From the NCBI GenBank assembly GCA_035249985.1, contig DATFFP010000028.1:62001-126000 (forward strand): a DNA stretch of 64,000 nucleotides, read 5' to 3'. Under the pieces are notes generated by a model. It saw only the letters and a program-made list of their open reading frames with translations. It searched no databases and had not been told where the DNA came from. Numbering within the stretch: position 1 is the stretch's first letter; each line of letters begins with the position of its first letter. The position numbers and the translations under genes were made by a program. This document shows positions 8,031-17,331 of this stretch, piece after piece. The stretch is from JAICNG01 sp035249985. Lineage in GTDB: Bacteria > Gemmatimonadota > Gemmatimonadetes > Gemmatimonadales > Gemmatimonadaceae.

Positions 8031-10818
8031 TCCCGGGTTCGTCGCGCCACGACACTCCGAACGAGAGCACGCGGCCGGTCGTATACCGCTCGCGCGTCAC
8101 CGCACCCTGCCCCACGAGGTGCGGCGCATCGAGCAGGTTCCTGGCATCGAGCTTGACGGAAATTGCGCCGGACACAGGGACGCTCATCGAGAAGTCCAGC
8201 ACGTGGCGCGGCATCTCGTATGTATCGGGCAGCCCGCCCACGCCCGCGGCGGCGATGCGCTTTCCAACGACGTTGAACAAGGCGGTCGCGCTTGCGCGGC
8301 CACGCGACCACCCCAGTCCGGTGTTCACGACGTATGGCGCCTGGCCAAGCATCGGACGCTTGGGGTTCGTCAGCGCCGACAGGGAGTCCAACCCGGCGCG
8401 GATCTCGCTCTGCATGAGGGTCGCGTTGGCAAACACCGTGAACGACGCCAGCGCGGGTGAAACGGTGGCCAACCCCTTCCGCATCTCGAGCTCGACGCCG
8501 TAGCTGCTGCCCCCCGCAGCGTTGGCGAAGCTCAGCTGCGACCTGCCGGTCGAGGCGACGTCAATGCGCTCGATGGGATCGGTGAAGCGCTTGGCGAACA
8601 TCGCCACGCTCAAGACTTCGCTGGCGCTCGGGTACCTTTCCCAGCGGACGTCGTAGTTCTCGATGAGGGCGCGGCGCAGCTGTGGATTGCCGAATGTCTC
8701 CTGATCGCCGAGCGCCTCACGATACGTGATCGGAGCGAGCTCGCGATATTCCGGACGCGACACCGTGCGCGAGGCTGACAACCGGATGTTCTGCGACGCC
8801 GTCGCCGCGAGATTCACCGTGAGGGACGGGAGGACGTCGGTGTTGCGAAACCGGTTGCGGAAGCGCTCTCCGATGACCGGACGGGCATCGAGCCCGAGCG
8901 CCCACCGCTCGACACGGGCGCCGCCGGTGATTCGCAGGCGTCCCCCGACCGGAACGTTTACCATGCCGAAGCCGGCGGTGACGTCTTCGTCGGCTCTGTA
9001 CGCCCCGCCCGCCGTACTCGAGGTCAGGATCAGGGTTTCCTCTTCACCCTGCGCATACCGGCCGTCGAAGATCTCTTCCGGCGATCCTTCGCGCTGGCTG
9101 CGCGACAGTGCAGCGCCGAGGATGTTGTAGAAATGGGAGTCCGCGTCTCGCCCGGTCGTGCGATGAGCGCCACCGACTTTCACGGTCACGGCTCGGTCAG
9201 GCGGACCGATCTCGAGTGCGTACGCGACATCTCCGCCGAGTGTCTTCTCGCGAAGCTCGCCGAAGTTGCGACGTGCGGATTCCGGCTTGTACGAAATCCA
9301 CGCCCAGGGTAACCGCTCACCCGTCGCGACGTCGGTCTCCCTGCCGTAGACCAGATCCGAGCGGTCGGGCTCGTCCCGCGTTACCGCCGACGACATCACT
9401 GACCAATCGAGCGAGTGCCGCTCGCCCACGACGTGCCGGGCCCGCAGACGATGGGACCTGACGCTTCGCTCCACGTACTTGAGGGTCGTGCGCCGAATGT
9501 CGAAGCCGAGCTCTTCGAAGTAGCCTTCGTCGCTGTGCGCCTCGTTATCAGCGGTGCGACTGTAGGTGTTGTCGAGTGTGAGCTTCGTGTGAGAGCCGAG
9601 CCACGTACTCAGATTGGCGATCCCGCCCCACAGGACGCTGGTGCGGCCGGTCGAGCCGTTGAAGACGTTGTACGGCGTCGCACCATCGACGTCTCCAAGG
9701 ATCGCGGTGCTGCGGATCTCGTTGGCGCGGACCTCCTGGCTGAAGGCGTACGAGGCGGACGCGACGTAGCCGATCGCGTGACCGAGCACCGGATCTTCGC
9801 CGCCAACAGCAAGTCCGAATGAGGAGTTCGGCGTTCCCGCTGCCTCACGGGCGGACCACACCCCGCGCAGCGAGCGAAGGTGCTCATTCATTTGAGTGCG
9901 CGAGATCCCGTTCAAATCACCGGCCGCGCCCAGCGCGCGCGGCAACCGGCGCTCCTGTCCGCCGAATCCGATCCACTCGGCGCCCGATCGCGGCGCCGCG
10001 AGCATCTGCTTTCCCGTGGCTGCGGCGTTGTATCCAATCGAAGCGGAGTAGCTCATCGAGCGTCGCGCCGGGAACTCGCGAGTTCGGATATCCACCTGCG
10101 CGCCCGCGAAGTCGCCGGGGAGATCCGGCGTGAACGTCTTCGAGGTGGTGATCGTTTGCAGCAGCGAGGACGGAAAGAGATCGAGGGGGACGACTCTGCG
10201 CTCCGGCTCGGGGCTGGGAAGGCGCGCCCCGTTGAGCGCCGTGGTCGTGTAGCGCTCGCCCAGGCCGCGCACGAACACGTACTTGCCATCCTGCACCGTG
10301 ACGCCCGACACGCGTTGAACCGCCTGGGCCGCGTCGCCATCGGGACTCTGCCGGATCTGCTGCGCGGTAATCGCGCTGACGATACCAGTGGCCCGTCGCT
10401 GCGCGTCGAGCGCCGCGTTCACCGAGCCTCGCTCGGCGTCCGCCGTAACGACGGTGGCTTCAAGGGTGACCGTTGCCGGCGTCAGCACGAGGTCCTGCTC
10501 GAGCGTGGCGCCATCACTCAGCAGCAGGCCGGTCACCGTCTTGGGTTGATACCCCAGTAATCGGACCTGCAGTGTCACGGTGCCGGCGGGAACGTTAGGC
10601 AGTGTATATCGGCCCTCGACGCCAGAATTCACGCCGAGCGTAGTGCCGACGACCTGGATACCGGCGTCGGAGACCCCGTGGCCCGAGGCGTCGAGAACGC
10701 GACCGACGATCCGGCCGGTCGGCGCCTGGGCCAGCAGCGAGGCCGGGGCAAGCAGGGCCAGCGCGAGCAGCGCGATGGACGGACCTGCGGAGGTTCGATG
10801 AACGACAGATCGAGACAT
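8026..10818 (-). CDS. TonB-dependent receptor with carboxypeptidase-like N-terminal domain
   Basis: The protein is about 930 residues. After a signal peptide (about residues 1-32, ending in SLLAQ) comes a carboxypeptidase-regulatory-like beta domain (GRIVGRVLDASGHGVSDAGI), then the plug domain (GVTVQDGKYVFVRGLGERYT, LPSPEPERRVVPLDLFPSSL) and a long 22-strand barrel ending in SFGVSWRDEPGT. It imports large or scarce ligands across the outer membrane using TonB energy. The plug stretch LFPSSLLQTI is typical of receptors found with surface lipoproteins. Its place between phoR and the FN3 lipoprotein, and a Pho-box-like repeat upstream, suggest a phosphorus-containing substrate. The ATG at 10818 puts the signal peptide at the start; an ATG at 10881 also exists. 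Confidence 0.9.
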   Translation of the reverse strand: MSRSVVHRTSAGPSIALLALALLAPASLLAQAPTGRIVGRVLDASGHGVSDAGIQVVGTTLGVNSGVEGRYTLPNVPAGTVTLQVRLLGYQPKTVTGLLLSDGATLEQDLVLTPATVTLEATVVTADAERGSVNAALDAQRRATGIVSAITAQQIRQSPDGDAAQAVQRVSGVTVQDGKYVFVRGLGERYTTTALNGARLPSPEPERRVVPLDLFPSSLLQTITTSKTFTPDLPGDFAGAQVDIRTREFPARRSMSYSASIGYNAAATGKQMLAAPRSGAEWIGFGGQERRLPRALGAAGDLNGISRTQMNEHLRSLRGVWSAREAAGTPNSSFGLAVGGEDPVLGHAIGYVASASYAFSQEVRANEIRSTAILGDVDGATPYNVFNGSTGRTSVLWGGIANLSTWLGSHTKLTLDNTYSRTADNEAHSDEGYFEELGFDIRRTTLKYVERSVRSHRLRARHVVGERHSLDWSVMSSAVTRDEPDRSDLVYGRETDVATGERLPWAWISYKPESARRNFGELREKTLGGDVAYALEIGPPDRAVTVKVGGAHRTTGRDADSHFYNILGAALSRSQREGSPEEIFDGRYAQGEEETLILTSSTAGGAYRADEDVTAGFGMVNVPVGGRLRITGGARVERWALGLDARPVIGERFRNRFRNTDVLPSLTVNLAATASQNIRLSASRTVSRPEYRELAPITYREALGDQETFGNPQLRRALIENYDVRWERYPSASEVLSVAMFAKRFTDPIERIDVASTGRSQLSFANAAGGSSYGVELEMRKGLATVSPALASFTVFANATLMQSEIRAGLDSLSALTNPKRPMLGQAPYVVNTGLGWSRGRASATALFNVVGKRIAAAGVGGLPDTYEMPRHVLDFSMSVPVSGAISVKLDARNLLDAPHLVGQGAVTRERYTTGRVLSFGVSWRDEPGT

Positions 10819-10903
10819 TGGCGCGGCGGTGGAGGAATGCGCGGCAGATTGCGGCCGCGGGTTCACGTCACGCCGGAACATTCCTCCAATCCTGTCTCAA
10901 ACC

Positions 10904-10932
10904 CTGCACACCCGCGCAACGATCGTGTCACG
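10904..10932 (-). promoter_or_regulatory. Predicted three-unit Pho box upstream of the TonB receptor
   Basis: On the minus strand the units CGTGACA, CGTTGCG and TGTGCAG lie at exact 11-base spacing with spacers CGAT and CGGG. The sequence lies 85-115 bases before the preferred receptor start, in the gap after phoR. The units are less alike than those at 8002-8030. Confidence 0.45.
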
Positions 10933-10953
10933 ACGTGCGTGACGTCAGCGCCG

Positions 10954-12654
10954 TCAATCAGGGAAAAAGGCGGCGACCGTCGTGCCCCGGCCAAGCACAC
11001 TGTCGGCCCGCACGCGCCCTCCATGGGCCTCGGCGAGATGCCTGACGATCGCGAGGCCGAGCCCCGTCCCGCCCGCCTCGCGCGAGCGCGCCGGATCCAC
11101 GCGATAGAATCGCTCGAAGATGCGGGGCAGGTGCTCGAGTGGAATGCCGACGCCGGTATCGCGGACGCCAAGCCACACGCCCTCGTCGTCACGTTCGGCG
11201 AAAACCGTGACGCGACCTCCGCGGGGCGTGTACCGAATGGCGTTATCGACCAGGTTTCCAATCACCTGTCGAACAGCGGTCGGGTCGGCGGTCATCGCCG
11301 CCTTGGTCCCCGGGACGTCGACGTCGAGTGTCACTCCCTTCTCGCGCGCGTTACCGTGGCACGCGAGAATCGCGTCGGTGGCGGCCGCCGCGACGTCGAC
11401 GCGGGTGGGCTGCGGTACCCATCCACCGGACTCGATACGTGAGAGGTCGAGCAGATCGTCGACGATGCGCTGCATGCGATGCACGTTCGTCAGAATCGTC
11501 GCCGCGAAGCGCTCGCGCTCGGGCGCAGCGACGCCGGGATCAGCGAGCGTCTCGGCGAATCCACCGATGACCGTGAGCGGTGTCTTGAGCTCGTGCGACA
11601 CGTTGGCCACGAAGTCGCGTCGAATCGTTTCGAGCCGGCGGACCTCGGTGAGATCGAAGGCAGCGAGCACGGCGCCACCCCGCGCGAGTGGGCGCGACGC
11701 CAGCGCGACGGTGCGTCCGCCAAGGGAGAACTCGACGCCGTCGACCGTGCGACCAGCCATCGCCGCGGCCAGGGCGTCGCGGAGCTCCCGGTCACGCGGA
11801 AGCAGGTCCGCCGAAAAGGGCGTGTCCGCTCGCACGGAGAGAAGGCGTCGAGCAGCATCGTTGATGCGCACCACCTGACGCCGGGCGTCGACTGCGACGA
11901 CCGCCTCGTTGAGCGACTCGATCACCGCACTCAGGAGAACGTCTTCCTCCTCGAGCGCGACGAGGCGACTCGCGAGCTGTTCGGTCATCCGCTGAATCGC
12001 GCCCGCGAGATCGCCGACCTCACCCGGGGCCGCGAGTGTTGGACGTTTCGAGAGATCGCCCGCTGCGATCTCACGCGCCACGGCGCTCAGCTCCACGACG
12101 GGCCTCGAGATCGTCCGGGCGAAGAGCAGCGCCAGCGCGATGGCGACCAGCGCTCCGATGACACCGGCGATCACCACCGACCGCCCGGCGCGTGCGATCG
12201 TCCGATCCACTTCCGCGGTCGAGACGGCTACGCGAGCGAACCCGAGTGGGCAACGCACGGCGACGTACAGCTCCTCATCGCCGACGGACGGGCTGACCCG
12301 AAGATCAGCGCCGTGCGGCGCCTCGCGGGCAGCAACGATCTCGGGTCGCGCGGCGTGATTCTCCAGCCGCGCCAGGGCCGCCGCATCGAACTGCGAATCG
12401 CCAATGACCGTCCCGGTCGTGTCGATCAGGGTGACGCGAAAGCCCAGCAGCAGTGCATTGGCATCGGCGAGTGAATCGGCGTCGACACCGGGGTGCCACA
12501 GCGCACCGAGAAGGCGCGCATCCGCCTCCATGCGGTCGGTCATCGCGCGCAGCATCCCATCTCGGAGCCCGCGCTCGCTGAGCGCGATCACCAGGACGAG
12601 AATGACGCCGATGACGAGAAGGGACCCGAGGAGGAGTCGCTGTGCTAGTCGCAC
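10954..12654 (-). CDS. phoR: Phosphate regulon sensor histidine kinase PhoR
   Basis: The protein is 566 residues. A first membrane helix (LLLGSLLVIGVILVLVIAL) and a second near residue 170 flank a periplasmic sensor region of about 125 residues. Then follow a HAMP segment (ISRPVVELSAVAREIAAGDL), a PAS-like region, the DHp helix with the phospho-accepting His in NVSHELKTPLTVIGG, and the ATPase boxes VDNAIRYTP, GVRDTGVGIP, FERFYRVD and GGTGLGLAIVRH. It phosphorylates PhoB, encoded 27 bases upstream in the same operon. The large periplasmic domain is longer than that of E. coli PhoR and closer to the Bacillus type. Confidence 0.92.
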   Translation of the reverse strand: MRLAQRLLLGSLLVIGVILVLVIALSERGLRDGMLRAMTDRMEADARLLGALWHPGVDADSLADANALLLGFRVTLIDTTGTVIGDSQFDAAALARLENHAARPEIVAAREAPHGADLRVSPSVGDEELYVAVRCPLGFARVAVSTAEVDRTIARAGRSVVIAGVIGALVAIALALLFARTISRPVVELSAVAREIAAGDLSKRPTLAAPGEVGDLAGAIQRMTEQLASRLVALEEEDVLLSAVIESLNEAVVAVDARRQVVRINDAARRLLSVRADTPFSADLLPRDRELRDALAAAMAGRTVDGVEFSLGGRTVALASRPLARGGAVLAAFDLTEVRRLETIRRDFVANVSHELKTPLTVIGGFAETLADPGVAAPERERFAATILTNVHRMQRIVDDLLDLSRIESGGWVPQPTRVDVAAAATDAILACHGNAREKGVTLDVDVPGTKAAMTADPTAVRQVIGNLVDNAIRYTPRGGRVTVFAERDDEGVWLGVRDTGVGIPLEHLPRIFERFYRVDPARSREAGGTGLGLAIVRHLAEAHGGRVRADSVLGRGTTVAAFFPD

Positions 12655-12681
12655 AGGAGCCGATGCGTCATGCAGCCCGCG

Positions 12682-13401
12682 CTATGCGCTGCGCGGCTGT
12701 GCCGCCCGCAGCCGGTACCCAAATCCGCGGACGGTCTCAACGAGCTCGCCGGCGGGGCCCAGCTTGGCGCGAAGCCGCTGCACGTGCATGTCCACGGTGC
12801 GCGTCTGGATGTCAGGCGCGGCATCCCAGACCGTTTCGAGCAGATGTGCGCGCCCTTGCACTCGTCCGCGTCGCTCGGCCAGGGTCAGCAACAGCTTGTA
12901 CTCGGTAGGCGTGAGCTCGATCTCTCGCCCGTCGATCGCCACGCGGTGTGCCGCGCGGTCGATGGCGATGGGACCCACCGTCAGATGATCGGTCGACGAC
13001 ACGGCGGCGCCAGACGTGCGCCGCAGGATTGCGCCAACCCGCAGCACCAGCTCCTGGGGACTGAACGGCTTCGTGAGATAGTCGTCAGCGCCGAGCGAGA
13101 GCCCGCGAATGCGATCCGGCTCTTCGCGCCGCGCCGTCAGCATCAGCACGGCAATGTCGCGCGTGGCGGTGTCGGCGCGAATGCGCTCGAGTACATCGAA
13201 CCCCGACATCCCGGGGAGCATGAGATCGAGCACGATGAGCGCGGGGCGCTCCTCGCGGGCGGCGCGAAGGCCCTCGGGGCCGGTTGCGGCGGTGGACACG
13301 CGATACCCGGCCCTGGCCAGATGGTAGCTGCAGAGCGCGAGAATGTCGGGCTCGTCATCCACGATCAGCACGCGCTCACCGCCCGCCGAGGTCGCGCTCA
13401 C
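12682..13401 (-). CDS. phoB: Phosphate regulon response regulator PhoB
   Basis: The protein is 239 residues: a receiver domain (VLIVDDEPDI, phospho-Asp in LIVLDLMLPGMSG, switch Lys in LTKPFSPQEL) and an OmpR-type winged helix (LTPTEYKLLLTLAE, RTVDMHVQRLRAKLG, VRGFGYRL). It would bind the Pho boxes proposed in this block. The GTG at 13401 overlaps the udk stop by four bases, so it is favoured over an ATG at 13497 that lies inside udk. Followed directly by phoR. Confidence 0.92.
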   Translation of the reverse strand: MSATSAGGERVLIVDDEPDILALCSYHLARAGYRVSTAATGPEGLRAAREERPALIVLDLMLPGMSGFDVLERIRADTATRDIAVLMLTARREEPDRIRGLSLGADDYLTKPFSPQELVLRVGAILRRTSGAAVSSTDHLTVGPIAIDRAAHRVAIDGREIELTPTEYKLLLTLAERRGRVQGRAHLLETVWDAAPDIQTRTVDMHVQRLRAKLGPAGELVETVRGFGYRLRAAQPRSA

Positions 13402-14024
13402 GTTCGGCTCTCCGCCAAGCGCCGCTGGATCTTTGCCACGATCATCTCGGTGGCCACGACGTTGTGTCCCCCCTGCGGGACGATGACGTCCGCCCATCGC
13501 TTGCTCGGCTCGACGAACTCGAGGTGCATGGGACGTACCGTCGTGAGGTACTGGTTCAGAATCTCCTCCAGGGGACGCCCGCGAGCAACCAGGTCGCGCT
13601 CGATGCGGCGGATGAGACGAATGTCGGCATCGGCATCGACGTACACTTTCACGTCGCAGAGCTCGCGAAGCCGGCGGTCGACGAAGAGCAGAATGCCGTC
13701 GATCACGATGACGTCAGCCGGCTCGACGCGCTCGGTTGCGTCGCGCCGGCCATGCGTGACGAAGTCATAGACCGGCTTCTCGATCGTACGGCCCTCGGCG
13801 AGGGCGGACATCTGCGCCGCGAACAGATCGAGATCGAACGCGTCGGGGTGATCCCAGTTGACGTGCTTGCGCTCCTCGGCCGACAGGTTCGTGAAATTCC
13901 GGTAGTACGCGTCCATGTCGATGAACGCGACCGACGCGTTCTCGAGCGCCTCGGCAACTCGACGCGCCACGGTGGTCTTACCGGAGCCGGAGCCACCGGC
14001 AATGCCAATGATGAGCGGTTTCAC
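13398..14024 (-). CDS. udk: Uridine kinase
   Basis: Phosphorylates uridine and cytidine to UMP and CMP in the pyrimidine salvage pathway. The 208-residue protein has the P-loop GIAGGSGSGKTTVARR, a substrate stretch IDMDAYYRNF, NWDHPDAFD and PVYDFVTHGR, all characteristic of the family, and a standard length. It is the first gene of a coupled udk-phoB-phoR operon, an unusual partner for the phosphate regulators. Confidence 0.95.
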   Translation of the reverse strand: MKPLIIGIAGGSGSGKTTVARRVAEALENASVAFIDMDAYYRNFTNLSAEERKHVNWDHPDAFDLDLFAAQMSALAEGRTIEKPVYDFVTHGRRDATERVEPADVIVIDGILLFVDRRLRELCDVKVYVDADADIRLIRRIERDLVARGRPLEEILNQYLTTVRPMHLEFVEPSKRWADVIVPQGGHNVVATEMIVAKIQRRLAESRT

Positions 14025-14080
14025 CCGTAAACGAGAAGCGGAGGGATGGTCACGGTTGAGTAACTAAGCGGGATCGATAG

Positions 14081-14172
14081 TAAAGGTGGTCACGGTGGCC
14101 GAGGTCGTCGAGGTGATCGAGGCGGCTTCACCTCGATCACCTCGACATCCTCGATGACCTCGATCACCTTTA
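14081..14172. repeat. Inverted repeat with GAGGTGATC/GAGGTCGTC word arms
   Basis: Left arm 14081-14122 and right arm 14131-14172 are 42 bases each with about seven mismatches and an 8-base loop. They consist of 9-base words of the GAGGTGATC type. It ends three bases before the ATG of the nucleotidase gene. The arm words are shared with the element at 39125-39206. Confidence 0.85.
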
Positions 14173-14175
14173 TCC

Positions 14176-17100
14176 ATGCATCGCTTCGCTCTCGTCATCG
14201 CTCTGGCGGCATGCGCCACCGCCCCGCGCCCGGCCGACACGCCGGCGACCATCGAGCTCGTCGTCGCCGCCACCACCGACGTCCATGGGTGGCTCCGGGG
14301 GTGGGATTACTACGCCAACTCCGCGGACACCACCCGAGGACTCACGCGCGCAGCGACCATCGTCGATTCGCTGCGCGTTGCGCATCCGGGACGGGTCATT
14401 CTCGTTGACGCGGGCGACCTCCTGCAAGGCAATCCCCTCGCGTACGCGGCACGCGTTTCGAGCGATACCATGAGCCCGATCATCGGCGCAATGAACGCCA
14501 TGCGGTACGATGCCGCCGCGATCGGGAATCACGAGTTCAACTATGGGGTTCCGTTCCTCGACCGCGCCGTAGGCCAGGCGCGGTTTCCGTTCCTGTCGGC
14601 CAACACGTATCGGGTCGACGGCACGCGCAAGTATCGCGCGTGGACGATGGTGGAGCGCGCAGGGGCGCGCGTCGCGATCGTCGGCGGAACGACGCCAGGT
14701 GTCAACGTGTGGGACCGCGACAACGTCCGCGGGCGCGTCACGGTCCGCGCGATCATTCCCGACGTTCGCGCCTCCGTACAGGAGGCACGCCGGGCAGGCG
14801 CCGACGTGGTCGTCGTCGTACTCCACTCCGGGTTGAGTGGAGCGTCGAGCTACGACACGACCTCGACGGGTGCGGCGAGCGAGAACGTCACCGCGCAGGT
14901 TGCTCGCGAGGTGGAAGGCATCGATCTCATCGTGTTCGGCCATTCACATCGTGAAGTCGCCGACACGACGATTGGGGCCACGATGCTGGTGCAGCCGAGG
15001 AATTGGGCCGGGAGCGTGGCCGCGGCGCACCTGGAGCTGCGTCGTGAGGCCGGTCGGTGGGTCGTTGGCGCTCGGCGTGGCGAAGGCATTCGCACCGTTG
15101 GCCGCCGCGAATCGGACACGGTGCTCGCGGTTACCGAACGCGCGCATCATGAAGCGGTGAGCTACGTGACTACCGCGGTCGGTCGCACCGCGGTTGCCTG
15201 GCGCGCGGACTCCTCGCGCGTCGTCGATTCGCCGATCGTCGACTTCATTCTCGAGACGCAGCGCCGTGCCGCGGGGACGCAGCTGGCGTCGACCGCCGCA
15301 TTCTCGCTCGAGGCGTCGCTCGACACCGGCGCAATCACCGTCGCCGAGCTCGCGCGCCTGTACCCGTACGACAACACGCTGCGCGCCATCCGGATCACCG
15401 GGAAGCAGCTGCGTGAATATCTCGAGTTCAGCGCGCGATACTTCGGGACCGCGGGGACGAGCGAGCCGGCCGTGGACCCGCGGATGCCCGGCTACAACTA
15501 TGACGTTGTCGCGGGCGCCGACTACACCATTGACGTCTCGAGGCCGGCGGGGTCGCGAATCACGCGGCTCGAGGTCGATGGACGCCCCGTGCGCGACGAC
15601 GACTCGTTCACCTTCGCGCTCAACAACTATCGCCAGACGGGCGGCGGTGGTTACGCGATGCTCGCCGGAGCACCCGTCCTCTACGAGTCCACCGGTGACA
15701 TTCGGCAGCTCCTCATTGACGAGGTGCGTCGCCGTGGGACACTCGAGCCCGCCGACGTCTTTCGACGCAACTGGGAGCTCCAGCCGCCATCGGCGATCGG
15801 CGCCGCGTATGCCGCGATGCACCGAGGTGCGTTCGCGCCCACCCGGACCCCGGTCACAGGCGCGGCCCCTCGAGTCCGCGCACTGCCGCGGCGCGTTCGC
15901 ATCATCGCCACGAACGATTTCCACGGCACGCTGGAATCGCGCGTCGACGCGCGCGGAGTGCGGCGTGGCGGCGCCGGCGCCGTCGCGGCCGTCATCGAGC
16001 AGGCGAGGCGGGAGTGCGTCGAATGCGCGGTATTGCTGCTCGATGGCGGTGACATGTTCCAGGGGACCGCAGCCTCGAATCTCGTCTTCGGGAGATCCGT
16101 CGTCGCGATCTACGATGCGCTCGGGTACACGGCCGCCGCGCTCGGGAATCACGAGTTCGACTGGGGCCAGGACACGCTGCGAGCGCGCATGCGGGATGCT
16201 CGGTATGCGATCCTCGGCGCGAACGTCCAGTACGCCGATGGCCGCGACGTGCCCTGGATCCGTGACGACACACTTGTCGAGGTGAACGGCGTGCGCGTCG
16301 GCATTGTGGGGGTAGCGACGGTCGAGACCCCGAACGTGACGCTCGCCACGCACGTAAGCGACCTCCGCTTCGTGGATCCCGTGCCGGTTGTCCTTCGACG
16401 GGCGGAGTCGCTCCGGGGGCGTGGGGCGCACCTCGTCGCCGTCGTCGCGCACGCCGGGGCCTTTTGCGACACCGAAGGCGACGATCGCTGCACCGGGGAG
16501 ATCGTCGAGCTCGCCAAAGGCGTCGCCGGTGCCGTGGACGTGATCGTGAGCGGCCACACGCACTCGCTCGTCCGCACGCTCGACCCTGGTGTCCCGATCG
16601 TGCAGGCGCGGTCGAACGGCCGAGCGGTGGGCGTCATCGACCTCGTTCCCGGGGACGTGCCGGTCGTCAGCGTGCGCGACGTGCTGACCGACTCGATCGT
16701 TCCTTCGCCGCGGATCGATTCACTCGCGCGCCGCGCCGTCGCGGCGATTGCGCCTCGAGTGAGCGCGCGCGTCGCCGACATCCCAGCGCATTTGCAGCGG
16801 TCGGGGGAGCAGTACCCCCTCGGCCATCTGATCGCGGATGCGCAGCGCTGGGCGGCGAAGGCGGACGTCGCCGTGACCAACAACGGCGGCATTCGCGCCG
16901 ATCTGCCGGCGGGGACCGCGACGTACGGGCGCATCTTCGAGGTCCAGCCATTCGCGAACACGCTGCACCGCTACACGCTGCGCGGAAGCACGCTGCGCGG
17001 ATATCTCGAGAAGCTGGTCGGTGGCCGGACGCCGCCCCGAGTGCACGTCAGTGGGGTCACGCTGTCCTACGATCCAGCGCGGCCCGCCGGGCAGCGTGTG

Positions 17101-17331
17101 GTCGCCACGCGTCTCGCAGATGGCCGCCCAATCGTCGATGACGCGCAATACACACTGGTGATGAACAACTTCATGGCGTCCGGTGGCGATGGGCTGGAGC
17201 TCGGTGCCGAGGCGGTGCGCAGCGAGCCATTGCCGATCATCGATCTCGACGCGCTCATCGCCTATCTCAGGCAGTTGCCGCAGCCAGTGCGAGCGCCCAC
17301 CGGCCAGCGCATCGTTCAGGTGGGCTCGTGA
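14176..17331 (+). CDS. Fused 2',3'-cyclic-nucleotide phosphodiesterase / 5'-nucleotidase lipoprotein (YfkN-like)
   Basis: A 1051-residue secreted lipoprotein (signal with LVIALAAC) made of two complete metallophosphatase-plus-nucleotidase halves. The first (about residues 28-560) has TTDVHGW, DAGDLLQGNP, IGNHEFNYG, FGHSHRE and YPYDNTLRAIRITGKQLREY, with PGYNYDVVAGADYTIDVSRP, which resembles CpdB 2',3'-cyclic phosphodiesterases. The second (about 573-1050) has TNDFHGTLE, DGGDMFQGT, LGNHEFDWG, SGHTHSL, NNGGIRADLPAG and NNFMASGGDGL, which resembles UshA 5'-nucleotidases. Bacillus YfkN has the same two-part plan. It would turn periplasmic RNA breakdown products into nucleosides for the enzymes encoded next. 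There is no ribosome-binding site before the ATG because a palindrome abuts it. Confidence 0.92.
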   Translation: MHRFALVIALAACATAPRPADTPATIELVVAATTDVHGWLRGWDYYANSADTTRGLTRAATIVDSLRVAHPGRVILVDAGDLLQGNPLAYAARVSSDTMSPIIGAMNAMRYDAAAIGNHEFNYGVPFLDRAVGQARFPFLSANTYRVDGTRKYRAWTMVERAGARVAIVGGTTPGVNVWDRDNVRGRVTVRAIIPDVRASVQEARRAGADVVVVVLHSGLSGASSYDTTSTGAASENVTAQVAREVEGIDLIVFGHSHREVADTTIGATMLVQPRNWAGSVAAAHLELRREAGRWVVGARRGEGIRTVGRRESDTVLAVTERAHHEAVSYVTTAVGRTAVAWRADSSRVVDSPIVDFILETQRRAAGTQLASTAAFSLEASLDTGAITVAELARLYPYDNTLRAIRITGKQLREYLEFSARYFGTAGTSEPAVDPRMPGYNYDVVAGADYTIDVSRPAGSRITRLEVDGRPVRDDDSFTFALNNYRQTGGGGYAMLAGAPVLYESTGDIRQLLIDEVRRRGTLEPADVFRRNWELQPPSAIGAAYAAMHRGAFAPTRTPVTGAAPRVRALPRRVRIIATNDFHGTLESRVDARGVRRGGAGAVAAVIEQARRECVECAVLLLDGGDMFQGTAASNLVFGRSVVAIYDALGYTAAALGNHEFDWGQDTLRARMRDARYAILGANVQYADGRDVPWIRDDTLVEVNGVRVGIVGVATVETPNVTLATHVSDLRFVDPVPVVLRRAESLRGRGAHLVAVVAHAGAFCDTEGDDRCTGEIVELAKGVAGAVDVIVSGHTHSLVRTLDPGVPIVQARSNGRAVGVIDLVPGDVPVVSVRDVLTDSIVPSPRIDSLARRAVAAIAPRVSARVADIPAHLQRSGEQYPLGHLIADAQRWAAKADVAVTNNGGIRADLPAGTATYGRIFEVQPFANTLHRYTLRGSTLRGYLEKLVGGRTPPRVHVSGVTLSYDPARPAGQRVVATRLADGRPIVDDAQYTLVMNNFMASGGDGLELGAEAVRSEPLPIIDLDALIAYLRQLPQPVRAPTGQRIVQVGS

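Noticed and set aside
14944..16563. Long minus-strand open frame opposite the nucleotidase gene
   Set aside because: It is the antisense shadow of a GC-rich gene with a clear family, is low in hydrophobic order, and has no start signal or motif.
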